A stretch of DNA of 36,202 nucleotides from contig JAKQYE010000021.1 in NCBI GenBank assembly GCA_023356605.1, positions 5,535-41,736 on the forward strand. The letters run 5' to 3'. The position numbers and the translations under genes are program-made. Below, in pieces: positions 27,665 to 36,202 of this stretch. Origin of the DNA: Trichodesmium sp. MAG_R02. Its GTDB lineage: Bacteria; Cyanobacteriota; Cyanobacteriia; Cyanobacteriales; Microcoleaceae. Under the pieces are notes generated by a model. It did not search any database. It was not told the DNA's origin and saw only the letters and a list, made by a program, of their open reading frames with translations. Positions within the stretch are counted from its first letter, which is position 1, and each line of letters starts with the position of its first letter.

Positions 27665-28264
27665 TTAATCTTGATCATAATTACTACTATCAATTTTTTG
27701 ACGAAGCCTACCAAATCGTTTTGTTTTACTTTTATACAATTGGTACCAATCTTGATAACTGCGAATAGCTAGCCATAACAATAGTAGGGCAATTAATCCT
27801 CCCTGTTGCGGTGCGTCGAAGGCAAAAATTACTAGGCAAATACAGAGAGTATCTTGAGATAGTAGCATCCAAACAGGTAAACCGCGCCACCGGAAAAACC
27901 ACCCAATCTGGACTAGTTGTAGTACTAAGGCAAGTAAACCCCCCACAACTCCAATAACTATGATTAACCAACCCTCTACATGAGTGGTTTTAGCGATCGC
28001 CATACTCATAATTGTCCCTACTATTGGACTAAATATGACTTCAACTAAATTGAGAATCCGTTGGCCTAAGAGGTGTTTTGAGGCAAATATTTCAAATAAA
28101 GACCAACTAACTAAAATTCCCAACACTATTTCGGGGGACATTCTAGAGAGTAGAGGAACTTTTGTCCATAGGTCGTTTTGCAATAAACCTATTACCAGCA
28201 GGGGCATTGCTATTCTAATACCTGCTGCGGCTGATGCAGACAAGGCTGCAAGGACTTCTAGCAT
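27665..28264 (-). CDS. DUF4126 integral membrane protein
   Basis: 199 residues with about five membrane segments. The start MLEVLAALSASAAAGIRIAM with its small-residue helix (SASAAAGIR) is the mark of DUF4126, and later GIVGTIMSMAIA-like and VGGLLALVLQ segments repeat the pattern; the C-terminus is cytosolic and basic (KSKTKRFGRLRQK). Function unknown; the family is common in cyanobacteria and other bacteria. The ATG has no clear ribosome site. It converges on hemH with only 42 bp between. Confidence 0.82.
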   Translation of the reverse strand: MLEVLAALSASAAAGIRIAMPLLVIGLLQNDLWTKVPLLSRMSPEIVLGILVSWSLFEIFASKHLLGQRILNLVEVIFSPIVGTIMSMAIAKTTHVEGWLIIVIGVVGGLLALVLQLVQIGWFFRWRGLPVWMLLSQDTLCICLVIFAFDAPQQGGLIALLLLWLAIRSYQDWYQLYKSKTKRFGRLRQKIDSSNYDQD

Positions 28265-29207
28265 AAAGCACAGAAAATATGATAATTATACGTTTGACAT
28301 TTTTTCTTGATATTCGCTAAATATATCAGGACTTACATACATACACTACATATAGCCTACATTCTTAGTTAAGTAAGTTCAATTCTCGTTCCTACTTTTT
28401 ATGGATAAACACTATCTCTAATTTCCATCATTTTCAGTAGTAGCTTGAGAAAAATGCCTAAAAAATCTAACTAATTTTTAATAAGAAAATTATTTACAAT
28501 TCTTTATAAAAGCAATGCTTATTAATGTTAAGAAGCGCGGAATGTGGGTTATTAGACAATAATAAAAACATCTAAATGTAGAAAATATGAATTTGAATTA
28601 CATTGATTACCCTCAATTTCCTATTTGCTATTTCTTTACAACCTAGATTGATTATTCTCAAAACTCCCAGTTATCACAATCATTTAATGGTTATTAAATC
28701 ATTCTTTAACTCTACTTTAAGTAAGTAAGTAATTAATTTTATTTATATTCAGATGCTATTTTTGTGCGGTTTTTTAATACTAAGTATCTGTAACACTAAT
28801 GATTAGGTGAAAATTAACTATCTTCAAGTTTTGGTAATTAATTTACAGAATATTTAGAGTAGGTATTTGACGATTTTCAGAGATATTTAATGATAATTAA
28901 TTGAACATTAGCCATCCCAAATATGTTAAGAATTGAAATCAATAAATAATTATATTTAGAAATAGTTAGTTGTATATATTTTGACTCTCAAATAGAACGA
29001 TGTACAGGTTATAGATGAAAGTCTTGAAGACAATTAATATTTATATTCGCACAATTACTACAATTTGATTATCTTAATATTACCAGACTAGGATTACCCT
29101 TCTTTAAAATACTATAAAACCTTCTTAAATTTTCTTAATCATTACAGTGAATTAAGAGATTTATGATCTAAATACCAATATAACTTTATTAATAGAAGGA
29201 AGTATCC
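28265..29207. other. Spacer upstream of glutamate dehydrogenase
   Basis: Over 900 bp. Holds the truncated family A element (28327-28381) and a second copy of the dispersed word TTAAGAAGCGCGGAATGTGG (about 28529) with its upstream AAGAAAATTA...AATTCTTTAT context, as at about 9003-9132. The gdhA promoter should lie in the right part; no operator was recognised. Confidence 0.45.
28327..28381. mobile_element. MITE family A, internally deleted copy
   Basis: Starts CAGGACTTACATACATACACTACATATAG and ends AAGTAAGTTCA; about 55 bp instead of 90. One inner arm and the loop are lost; no clear duplication remains. Confidence 0.6.
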
Positions 29208-30494
29208 ATGTCAAATTCTTTGTTTGATGATGCTAGTTGTAGGCTAGAAAAAGCTTTACAATATGTCTCTCTTTCAGAAGATACAAAAGAGCGCCTCAAA
29301 TATCCTAAGGCTACTTTAATAGTTTCAATTCCTGTTCGGATGGATGATGGTTCATTACGAGTTTTTCAAGGTTATCGAGTTCGTTATGATGATACAAGAG
29401 GACCGACAAAAGGTGGTATTCGTTATCATCCAAATGTGTCTATTGATGAGGTAAAATCTTTGGCCTTTTGGATGACTTTTAAATGCGCTGTTGTCAGTTT
29501 ACCTTTCGGTGGGGCTAAAGGTGGTATTACTGTTAACCCTAAAGAACTATCTCGCATGGAGTTGGAACGTTTGAGTAGGGGATATATTGATGCGATCGCT
29601 GATTTTATCGGTCCTGATACAGATATTCCTGCACCGGATATGTACACTAACCCCATGATTATGGGTTGGATGATGGATGAATACAGTATCATTCGTAGAC
29701 AATTAAGTCCAGCAGTTATTACGGGGAAACCTGTGAGCATCGGTGGTAGTTTGGGGAGAAATACCGCAACGGCAATGGGCGCTTTTTTTGCTATTCAAAC
29801 CATTATGCCGAAATTTAAATATATTCCTGAAAAAACTACAGTAGCAATACAAGGATTTGGTAATGTGGGGGCGCTCTTGGCTGAGTTACTCTGCCAAGGT
29901 GGTTATAAAGTTGTTGCTGTTAGTGATTCTCAGGGGGGTATTTATTCTTCAAAGGGTTTAGATATTCCCAGTATTCGTCAATATAAGGAAGCTAATAAGC
30001 AGATACAAGCAGTCTATTGTAAGGATACTGTTTGTAATATTGTTGAGCATAAAGTTTTGAGTAATGAAGAAATTTTAACTTTGGATGTTGATATTTTAAT
30101 TCCTGCTGCTTTGGAGAATCAAATTACTGAGGAAAATGTTAAAGATATTCGGGCAAAATTTATCTTTGAAGCTGCTAATGGTCCGACTACTTCCAGGGCA
30201 GATACAATTTTAGAAGAACGTGGAATTTATGTATTTCCTGATATTTTGATTAATGCTGGTGGTGTGACTGTAAGTTATTTTGAATGGGTACAAAATCGTA
30301 GTGGTTTGTATTGGACTTTGGATGAGGTTAATCAAAAATTAAAAGCAAAAATGGTGGCAGAAACAGAAAGTATTTGGCAAATATCTCAGGAGTTATCTAT
30401 TTCTATGCGAACTGCTGCTTATGTTCATGGTTTACATAGATTGGGAGAAGCAATTAATGCTAAGGGGACTAGAGCTTTTTATGCCAAAAAGTAG
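29208..30494 (+). CDS. gdhA: Glu/Leu/Phe/Val dehydrogenase (glutamate dehydrogenase)
   Basis: 428 residues, full length for the hexameric type. It interconverts glutamate and 2-oxoglutarate plus ammonia, a side route to GS-GOGAT in cyanobacteria. Seen: [20 protein letters not shown] with substrate-binding Lys68, [10 protein letters not shown] with catalytic Lys104, the IPAPDMYTN segment, Rossmann loop QGFGNVG, then [16 protein letters not shown] and [13 protein letters not shown], as in this family. Substrate cannot be proven against valine or leucine, but the length and the PAPDM segment favour glutamate. Cofactor unclear. AAGGAAG lies 8 nt before the ATG. Confidence 0.93.
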   Translation: MSNSLFDDASCRLEKALQYVSLSEDTKERLKYPKATLIVSIPVRMDDGSLRVFQGYRVRYDDTRGPTKGGIRYHPNVSIDEVKSLAFWMTFKCAVVSLPFGGAKGGITVNPKELSRMELERLSRGYIDAIADFIGPDTDIPAPDMYTNPMIMGWMMDEYSIIRRQLSPAVITGKPVSIGGSLGRNTATAMGAFFAIQTIMPKFKYIPEKTTVAIQGFGNVGALLAELLCQGGYKVVAVSDSQGGIYSSKGLDIPSIRQYKEANKQIQAVYCKDTVCNIVEHKVLSNEEILTLDVDILIPAALENQITEENVKDIRAKFIFEAANGPTTSRADTILEERGIYVFPDILINAGGVTVSYFEWVQNRSGLYWTLDEVNQKLKAKMVAETESIWQISQELSISMRTAAYVHGLHRLGEAINAKGTRAFYAKK

Positions 30495-31208
30495 TTCAGT
30501 TATCAGTTATCAATTATCAGTTTATTGAATGTGGTATCTGTGATTCATGGGTTCTGTAGTTAATTAGGGCTTACTGATTAAATATAAAAGCATTGACACA
30601 TAAGGAAAGGTATAAGGCTTTTTTTGTCTAAAAAAAGTGTCTGGTTTTCGGCCCTTCGAGCTGAAAAAAAAGTTACTATTTCAAGCTGACTATGGCAAGC
30701 TCTTTAAAAAGACTTTTTCAGCTAACCTTAATTAACTCAGTTTCATATTATATCATACGTTACGACCGAATGACGAATTACTATATAATTTTTTTGCTGG
30801 CAAAACACTGATTTTCAATTAGGAGATTTTATCAAAATTTTGACTTGAAAATTAATGGAATTTTTTTCAAATTTTTGCAGATGTTCCTTAAGTCGAATAT
30901 AGTCAAATTTTAATTATTATTCTTACGGGAAAGTAAGCAGTCAGCTCGATCCCTTTTCCTAAGTTATGCTTGACAAAAATATGCATGAAAGTAATAAATT
31001 ATTTAGGTAAAATTTATCATCTTTTTCCTGTGAGGCTTCTAATTCTTCAAGGAGGATAATTCCTCCTTTTAGCTGATAGCTCAATGGCTACAAAGAAAAT
31101 GTAGATTTAGCTGTAGTAATTTATTTTTATGCCCTTATCTCCTATTTCCCATATCAAACTAGTGCTTTTATATAAGTTCTGAAACATTTATTACCCAGGG
31201 GATTGAAT
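30495..31208. other. Spacer between gdhA and the conflict-system genes
   Basis: Starts with TTATCAGTTATCAATTATCA repeats right after the gdhA stop. An inverted repeat AGCTGAAAAA (30659-30668) / TTTTTCAGCT (30714-30723) could close a 65-nt hairpin and serve as a terminator. The rest should contain the promoter of the protease-VMAP-MoxR genes; no operator recognised. Confidence 0.4.
30659..30723. repeat. Inverted repeat downstream of gdhA
   Basis: AGCTGAAAAA and TTTTTCAGCT, ten exact pairs separated by 45 nt. It may end the gdhA transcript or be the edge of an old insertion. Confidence 0.4.
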
Positions 31209-32279
31209 ATGACATTATTAGGTTTTGAAATTGAAGAACTATTTGAAGCCTTATTAGATGCTTATAGAGACTATAATAAGCTTCAAAGAATGGTGAGATT
31301 TAAGTTGGGAGAAAATTTAGAGAGATTTGCCCCGAGAGGTGATTTAGAAACAGTTGTTTTTAGTTTGATTGACTCAGCAGAAGCTAGAGGAAAATTACAG
31401 CCTTTGATCATAGGTGCTTATGAACAAAATCCTGATAATCAAAAGTTAAAAAAAATTTTTCAAACAATCTCGAGAGACTTTCAACAAAGGGCAATTTTAG
31501 ATTCTGATTTTACTCCTATTAGAAATTTTGGCCCGGATATTTATTGGCATGGGAAAACTCACGAAATTGAGTTACAAGGATTATTTAAAAAACAACCAGA
31601 TTGGTATGATGTCGGCTTTTTGCAGACAATTATTGAACAAGCTAAATCAGTTTGTCGGGTTGATTTACCAAATCTGAATATTACTGCAACAGGGGTATTA
31701 ATTACTTCTAGATATGTTTTGACTAATTATCATGTACTTCAACTAGATAACAATAATAATCTTGAGTTAAATGCTAAAAATATTCGTCTTAATTTTGGCT
31801 GTTTTAGTTTGAATGATTCTGGAGAAACAACATCACAATCTTTTCTCTTAGATTCTGAAAAGCCCATTATTGCCTTTAGTCCTGTTGAAGAATTGGATTA
31901 TATTTTACTACAGCTTGAAGAAACTTTTAGTCAAGCTTTAGATTCACAAGAGATCAGGATTAAACCTGCTCAATGGCAGCCTAATATTTCCCTCTCTGAA
32001 GCTGATAGTATTAATATCTTACAACATCCTAATGGAGAATCAATGAAACTTTCTATTACTTGTGATGGAATTACAGGAGTTTATCCTCATAGTGGATTAG
32101 TTCAGTATATTAATAGAACAGCAGGAGGCTCCAGTGGCTCACCCTGTTTTAATCAAAATGGTAAATTAGTGGCTTTACATCATGCTCAACGCTCTAAATC
32201 TTTTGGCACTATTCGTGAAGGTATTTTGTTTAGTTCTATTCATTATGATTTAGCTCAAAAATCAATTAAACTTAACTAA
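31209..32279 (+). CDS. EAD1-trypsin-like serine protease (conflict-system effector)
   Basis: 356 residues from the ATG at 31209, which has AGGGGA at good spacing; an in-frame TTG two codons earlier is not needed. Residues 4-90 form an effector-associated domain 1 (EAD1): IEELFEALLDAYRDYNKLQR, VRFKLGENLE, VVFSLIDSAEARGKLQPLI and YEQNPDN. Residues about 135-350 are a trypsin/V8-like protease with a full triad: His175 in VLTNYHVL, Asp230 in EELDYILLQLE and Ser309 in GGSSGSP. No signal peptide, so it acts inside the cell. Genes of this design flank VMAP-MoxR cores; the protease is thought to be held inactive until the core senses a threat, then to cleave host or invader proteins. It is the first gene of a close row. 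Confidence 0.88.
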   Translation: MTLLGFEIEELFEALLDAYRDYNKLQRMVRFKLGENLERFAPRGDLETVVFSLIDSAEARGKLQPLIIGAYEQNPDNQKLKKIFQTISRDFQQRAILDSDFTPIRNFGPDIYWHGKTHEIELQGLFKKQPDWYDVGFLQTIIEQAKSVCRVDLPNLNITATGVLITSRYVLTNYHVLQLDNNNNLELNAKNIRLNFGCFSLNDSGETTSQSFLLDSEKPIIAFSPVEELDYILLQLEETFSQALDSQEIRIKPAQWQPNISLSEADSINILQHPNGESMKLSITCDGITGVYPHSGLVQYINRTAGGSSGSPCFNQNGKLVALHHAQRSKSFGTIREGILFSSIHYDLAQKSIKLN

Positions 32280-32314
32280 ATTCTGTTTATTAAATCATTA
32301 CATTACTGAAAAAT

Positions 32315-32737
32315 ATGAGCCGTTGTATTGTTGAAGCTGAATTACAAAAATCAGAAAAAAAATCTGATGTGGATAATTATTTGGACAAGATAATGAAATA
32401 TATTCCCTCAGAAATAGTAGGGGTATGGATTACTATTAAAACTATGGTGGAAAGAAATAGTAATGTTCCCGCAAATGGTATTTTATGGGGAATCTTTATA
32501 TTTTGTTTATTTTTAACTTTTGCTTATATTCGTTTATTGCCAACAGGGTCAAAAAGGAAGCCTACTATTAAACAAGGGATTATTTCTGTGGGTGCATTTA
32601 TAGTTTGGGCGATCGCTATTGGTGGAAAACCATTTACTTCTATTAGTTGGTATCAGCCTATTTATGGCTCAATTTTAATGGTACTTTATACAGTAGTTAT
32701 TCCTCTAATTCCTTTAGAAATACGTAAATTAAATTAA
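32315..32737 (+). CDS. Small multi-TM protein of the conflict operon
   Basis: 140 residues. A charged N-terminus (1-27) leads to DKIMKYIPSEIVGVWITIKT (24-43), an amphipathic or membrane helix, then three clear membrane segments (about 55-73, 87-103 and 115-133) and a short basic tail. GGKPFTSISWYQPIYGS sits in the loop before the last helix; with YIPSEIVG it is the best candidate conserved motif. I cannot assign a family name. It lies 35 bp after the protease and 16 bp before the VMAP gene on the same strand, so it is very likely part of the same transcript; it could anchor the complex at the membrane or itself be a pore-type effector. No ribosome site is evident. Confidence 0.75.
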   Translation: MSRCIVEAELQKSEKKSDVDNYLDKIMKYIPSEIVGVWITIKTMVERNSNVPANGILWGIFIFCLFLTFAYIRLLPTGSKRKPTIKQGIISVGAFIVWAIAIGGKPFTSISWYQPIYGSILMVLYTVVIPLIPLEIRKLN

Positions 32738-32753
32738 TTGCATAAGTATAATA

Positions 32754-34475
32754 ATGAAGTTATCTGAACCTGAAATAAACTGTCTATTTAAAGCTTTACA
32801 AAATGGCTATCGAAGCTATGATGACCTCAGAATTATGGTCAGATTAAACCTGGGCAAAAATCTCACAAATATTGTTCAGTCAGACAAGAGGATGGATATT
32901 GTTATTCTGGAATTAATTGAATGGGCTGAAAGTAAAGATAAACTATTAGATTTAGTTTGGGGAGCTAATAAGAGAAATCCTGATAATTTGCAAATTAGAA
33001 ACATAACTTATAAACTTTTCTACATTACCCAAACACAATGGGAAAAGTTATATAAATTACTTTCTCAGATTCATCCTACTTATTTAGATTTGGCTTTTCA
33101 GGAAAGCTTTCAGCCGAAAGAAATTGTAGAAGTTGACCCTAGATTAATTAAATTACAATCCTTAGAATCTGAAGAAATTCAAGATATTTTAAAAGATAAT
33201 TTAATTAAAAAACAAGAGCAAAGTTCAAGAGAAATTCCCGTGATTTTGGAATTTGTTGATTATTTAAGCAAAATGCCATATGAAAAAATTAATAAACATC
33301 TTCAGCAAAGATTATCAGACCCTAATTATTACCCTCCCAAATCTAGTATTCGCAATGAATTTAAAAGATGGTTTTTGGAAGTTTCTAATCAACTGAATAT
33401 TCCGTTAGATATCCAAGAAAAAAAGAAAAGTCTATCTAATTTGAAAACATGGGTTTCAAATTTTGTTAGTCGAGACCAGAAACAAAATACTCTATCAAAG
33501 ACTCAAGAAAAAAAGGAAAGTTTACTAAAGCCTGTACAAACAAAAAAAATAAAAATTCAGCCTTATTTATTAATTAGTTTGGAAGATACTGGTTCTGATT
33601 TACTATTACAAGGTGAGTTAGTTCTCCAAAAAGATAATAGTAATACTATTCTGAAACAAGAACCTATTTATATTCAGGACCAAACACCAACTGTTAGGTG
33701 TGCCAAAAAATTTAAAAAAATAGGACATTATATTAAACAATTCATTCAGGTAAGTGATTTGAAATTACAACGTTATGGTTCTCGAAATAGTAATATTAGG
33801 TTCAAAGAGTCAATCATTATTGAATTATTTTTGCCTATTAAATATTTTTTACAGCCCATGGAAGCTATCCCTTTACCAATCAAAGAATCACAACTATTTG
33901 CTGGAGAAACTAGAGAGCTTTGTTGTGACCATCCATTAACTTTTAGGGTTTTGGAAAGATTTGAAACTTATCAAAATAATCGTGAATATTTACGGAGATT
34001 GAAAAATAATTGGGAGGAAGTAAATAATTTTTTTAGATCCCATTCACCATTAACTGCAGAAGTAATTGAAGATAAATTTGAATATCATGGTCGCTATGAA
34101 AAATGGAAAATACTAGAAGCACGTTTAAGAGATAATAAAAAAATAGGCATAAATATTATTTCACCTTTAAAAAATATTATAGAAACTAAAGAAATTATGA
34201 GAGCAATTATTATTGCTGGCATTCCTATTGCATTATGGAGTATTAATGGTAAAGATACTCCTGAAAAGTTAAGAAGAAATTTTCTCCAAATTTTAACATT
34301 CCAAAATATTGAAAGTTTAACTGGTCTTTTAAATTTGATGGCAAGGTTACGAAAACAAGCTTATATTTCTGATAACTCCCAAGAAGGGTTAGGATATGGC
34401 TTAGGATTTTTATGCGATAACCCTTACCGCATTCCATCACGATTTGAAGAAGATGATGCCTATACTTTTGGCTAA
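32754..34475 (+). CDS. EAD1-VMAP-C protein (core adaptor of vWA-MoxR-VMAP system)
   Basis: 573 residues. The first 90 are an EAD1 related to the protease's: CLFKALQNGYRSYDDLRIMV, LNLGKNL, ILELIEWAESKDKLLDLVWG, NKRNPDN. A middle region (about 150-270) contains PVILEFVDYLSKMP and a Lys-rich linker. The C-terminal half resembles the vWA-MoxR-associated protein domain (VMAP-C): IQPYLLISLED near 270, IIIELFLPIKYF, the LRRLKNNWEEV helix, AGIPIALWS (about 488-496) and the ending GFLCDNPYRIPSRFEEDDAY. VMAP proteins are thought to bridge the MoxR ATPase to effectors through their EADs; matching EAD1 domains in gene 1 and here predict direct like-with-like binding. The gene is 16 bp after the TM gene and 29 bp before the ATPase gene. 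Confidence 0.82.
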   Translation: MKLSEPEINCLFKALQNGYRSYDDLRIMVRLNLGKNLTNIVQSDKRMDIVILELIEWAESKDKLLDLVWGANKRNPDNLQIRNITYKLFYITQTQWEKLYKLLSQIHPTYLDLAFQESFQPKEIVEVDPRLIKLQSLESEEIQDILKDNLIKKQEQSSREIPVILEFVDYLSKMPYEKINKHLQQRLSDPNYYPPKSSIRNEFKRWFLEVSNQLNIPLDIQEKKKSLSNLKTWVSNFVSRDQKQNTLSKTQEKKESLLKPVQTKKIKIQPYLLISLEDTGSDLLLQGELVLQKDNSNTILKQEPIYIQDQTPTVRCAKKFKKIGHYIKQFIQVSDLKLQRYGSRNSNIRFKESIIIELFLPIKYFLQPMEAIPLPIKESQLFAGETRELCCDHPLTFRVLERFETYQNNREYLRRLKNNWEEVNNFFRSHSPLTAEVIEDKFEYHGRYEKWKILEARLRDNKKIGINIISPLKNIIETKEIMRAIIIAGIPIALWSINGKDTPEKLRRNFLQILTFQNIESLTGLLNLMARLRKQAYISDNSQEGLGYGLGFLCDNPYRIPSRFEEDDAYTFG

Positions 34476-34504
34476 TATAAAATCAAAAAAAAGGAGTATA
34501 AATA

Positions 34505-35575
34505 ATGAGTTATTGGCATTTATTTCAAGGGAATGGAAAAAAAGAAAAAGGAGTTGAAAAAAAGCTCTTTAATATAGAGCCTCCTCCTTGGCGTAAATTT
34601 GAGGACAGAATAGATATTGAAGTAAATGAAAAGGGAATTGACCGTAGATGGTTAAAATTAAGGCAGTTAGCAAGACAACAAAAAAAAGGATTAGAAAGAG
34701 GTCAAAACTTTAGACTTCCTGAACCACAAAAAGAAGCAAAAGATGTGATTAATAGTGTTAATGCAGCAATTTATTTGAAAAGACCTTTGTTGATAACTGG
34801 AAAGCCTGGTTCTGGGAAAACATCTCTTGCTTATGCTATTACTTATGAACTGGGTTTGGGAGCTGTATTATCTTGGTCTGTTACAGCAAGGTCTACTTTA
34901 CAAGATGGATTATATCGTTATGATGCTATTGCTAGGTTGCAGGATGCTCAATTGAAAAAAGAACAACATATTGGAGAATATATTACATTAGGTGCTTTAG
35001 GTACAGCGTTTTTGCCTTCCCAGTTTCCTCGAGTTTTATTGATAGATGAAGTTGATAAAAGTGATATTAATTTACCTAATGATTTACTCAATATCTTTGA
35101 GGAAGGAGAATTTATTATTCCTGAATTAATGCGTAGAAGTAAGTCTCAAAAGTCAGCAGCATCTCCACAACAATTTACAGTTTGGACACAGGATGCAGAT
35201 AAAGTAGTCCTGAAAACTGGAAAGGTAAAATGTTCCGCTTTTCCTATTATTGTAATGACAAGTAATGGAGAAAGAGATTTTCCTCCCGCATTTAAACGAC
35301 GTTGTTTAAGGGTGACAATGCCAGACCCAAAAGAGGCAGCTTTAAGAAGTATCGTTAAAGCTCATTTTGGAGATGAATTGTATAATCGAAACCAAGATTG
35401 TATTGAGAAGTTAATTAAAGATTTTTTGCCTAAACAAGAAGATGGTGAAGCATTTGACAGAGCAACGGATCAGTTACTCAATACAATTCATATATTAACT
35501 CAATCTAATGGTCCTCAAGATGAGGATGAGATTGAATCTATTAAGGAAATTTTATTTAAAAATTTAAGTCTATAA
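34505..35575 (+). CDS. MoxR-family AAA+ ATPase
   Basis: 356 residues. The core AAA+ module starts near residue 70: Walker A GKPGSGKT (99-106), Walker B VLLIDEVDK (177-185), a helix-2 insert PNDLLNIFEEGEFIIPEL typical of MoxR, sensor 1 VMTSNGERDFP with Asn254, and an arginine finger in FKRRC (about 265-266). The MoxR ATPase is the NTP-driven switch of the ternary conflict system; family members act as chaperone-like remodellers for vWA and VMAP partners. The N-terminal 70 residues are charged and without motif. The start ATG has AGGAG 11 nt upstream. It is the last gene of the uninterrupted row. Confidence 0.93.
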   Translation: MSYWHLFQGNGKKEKGVEKKLFNIEPPPWRKFEDRIDIEVNEKGIDRRWLKLRQLARQQKKGLERGQNFRLPEPQKEAKDVINSVNAAIYLKRPLLITGKPGSGKTSLAYAITYELGLGAVLSWSVTARSTLQDGLYRYDAIARLQDAQLKKEQHIGEYITLGALGTAFLPSQFPRVLLIDEVDKSDINLPNDLLNIFEEGEFIIPELMRRSKSQKSAASPQQFTVWTQDADKVVLKTGKVKCSAFPIIVMTSNGERDFPPAFKRRCLRVTMPDPKEAALRSIVKAHFGDELYNRNQDCIEKLIKDFLPKQEDGEAFDRATDQLLNTIHILTQSNGPQDEDEIESIKEILFKNLSL

Positions 35576-35612
35576 AATGTCTGATTTTTTTAAATTTCTC
35601 AAAATTAATAAT

Positions 35613-35771
35613 GGGCATTATATTAATTCCATTATTGAAAAATGCATAAAATAAATAAAACCTAGGTTGGGCAGAACGAGGTGAAACCCAACATAGGCAT
35701 TGTACTAATTTCATTATTGAAAAATGAATAAAATGTAGTAAGATTCAAGATAGGTATTATACTAATTTTAT
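35613..35771. repeat. Degenerate tandem unit, three copies
   Basis: GGGCATTATATTAATTCCATT (35613 on), AGGCATTGTACTAATTTCATT (35695 on) and TAGGTATTATACTAATTTTA (35751 on) are copies of one unit; the first two continue ATTGAAAAATGMATAAAAT. The spacing of about 82 and 56 bp shows duplication followed by loss. Confidence 0.65.
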
Positions 35772-35848
35772 GGTACCTAAAGTCAACCTAATAGCTATTA
35801 CTTGTTGACTACTGTTTGTTGGGTTTCATATCTCAACCTAACCTACGG
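35662..35848. mobile_element. MITE-like element with GGTTGGG...GTTGGGTTTC inverted ends
   Basis: CTAGGTTGGGCAGAACGAGG and TGAAACCCAAC at the left (about 35663-35692) are the reverse complement, with changes, of GTTGGGTTTCATATCTCAAC and CTAACCTACG at the right (about 35818-35848). This GTTGGGTTTC/CCTACG type of inverted end is common between cyanobacterial genes. The tandem units lie partly inside it. Confidence 0.5.
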
Positions 35849-36000
35849 TTAACGCAAGTATAAACATTTTGGCTGCTGGGCAGACGGCCTCAGTCTGGGT
35901 CGCGGTCTTTATACCTGAAGAGAGTAATTCTCGGAGGGCCAGTGCTATGAAACAGAAAGCCCCTAACTGCCATGGTAGGGAATCTCGCCCTGTCTTGTAA
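35848..36000 (+). pseudogene. TnpB C-terminal remnant (IS200/IS605-type)
   Basis: 51 codons, open to a stop at 35998: NASINILAAGQTASVWVAV, then an Arg/Ser-rich tail with SRRASAMKQKAP and a stop. This is the C-terminus of TnpB proteins of cyanobacterial IS605/IS1341 elements, whose last RuvC motif is DxNAA-INIL; the catalytic Asp of that motif and all upstream parts are absent. The region is clearly richer in G and C than its neighbours. It directly abuts the inverted-repeat end at 35848, so the break coincides with another element's edge. Confidence 0.75.
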
Positions 36001-36024
36001 AAGCAGGGTCGGGAGGGTGTCAAT
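35950..36024 (+). ncRNA. IS605-type right end, possible omega-RNA remnant
   Basis: The last third of the TnpB tail overlaps AGAAAGCCCCTAACTGCC and CCCTGTCTTGTAAAAGCAGGG, the latter a stem-loop (CCCTG/CAGGG around CTTGTAAAAG; about 35989-36008), then TCGGGAGGGTGTCAAT. In IS605-family elements the transposon's right end is transcribed as the guide-bearing omega-RNA and finishes in this GGGxGTGTCAA form; the guide would be the sequence just after it (about 36024 on). Whether it is still transcribed is unknown. Confidence 0.5.
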
Positions 36025-36046
36025 GTTCTAATTCTTATTCTCCCTT

Positions 36047-36202
<156 letters not shown>

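Noticed and set aside
35838-36023. 61-codon minus-strand frame upstream of the last gene
   Set aside because: It is antisense to the TnpB tail, whose plus-strand reading matches a known family.

Overview
The window comes from a cyanobacterium, most likely a filamentous, low-GC, repeat-rich one. Evidence: at least nine copies of the HIP1 octamer GCGATCGC (near 82, 355, 1815, 18806, 22246, 24390, 27992, 29593 and 32612), two carboxysome shell genes (ccmK3-ccmK4), a ferrochelatase with a C-terminal chlorophyll-a/b-binding-like helix, OpcA, a LabA-like NYN protein, and several cyanobacteria-only families. AT-rich spacers of 0.5-2.4 kb packed with decayed transposases and MITE-like repeats resemble genomes such as Trichodesmium or Okeania. 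That placement is inference; no rRNA or other marker is present.

Layout. 1-2.9 kb: a TrpD2-like protein with altered active-site motifs, a remnant of an IS1634-type transposase, and a CaCA-type cation antiporter. 3.9-4.7 kb: ccmK4 and ccmK3 on the minus strand. 5.1-6.3 kb: a DDE transposase remnant abutted by a dead IS630-type element with long terminal inverted repeats. 6.35-8.81 kb: groES-groEL on the minus strand, with an exact CIRCE operator and an exact K-box upstream and a hairpin terminator candidate downstream. 8.8-11 kb: non-coding DNA holding a broken [2Fe-2S] ferredoxin-like gene. 11-13 kb: a NarL-type response regulator and the LabA-like protein. 13.5-16 kb: two DUF7219-like paralogues (one apparently frameshifted), then a transposase graveyard with a cluster of three MITEs. 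16.4-22.6 kb: a TIGR04376-like coiled-coil protein, a membrane protein with a GspC/PilP-like C-terminus, an IS701-type pseudogene, and opcA. 23.8-28.3 kb: a saccharopine-dehydrogenase-like oxidoreductase, a methyltransferase, hemH and a DUF4126 membrane protein. 29.2-30.5 kb: glutamate dehydrogenase.

31.2-36.2 kb is the most interesting part: a plus-strand gene row encoding an EAD1-trypsin-like protease, a small multi-TM protein, an EAD1-VMAP-like protein and a MoxR-type AAA+ ATPase. After a 470-bp spacer comes the start of a further gene whose N-terminus resembles SAV_2336-type proteins and carries an 11-Asn tract. This matches the vWA-MoxR-VMAP class of NTP-dependent conflict systems known from comparative genomics. 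The protease is the probable effector, joined to the VMAP core by like-with-like EAD1 contact; the TM protein is an uncharacterised extra component. The spacer before the last gene contains the tail of a TnpB gene with its IS605-type right end, which could once have encoded an omega-RNA.

Repeats. At least three families of short inverted-repeat elements occur. The best defined (about 90 bp, termini CAGGACTTACG/CGTAAGTCCTG) leaves 5-bp target duplications at four exact sites and has jumped into a copy of another family at about 26.25 kb.
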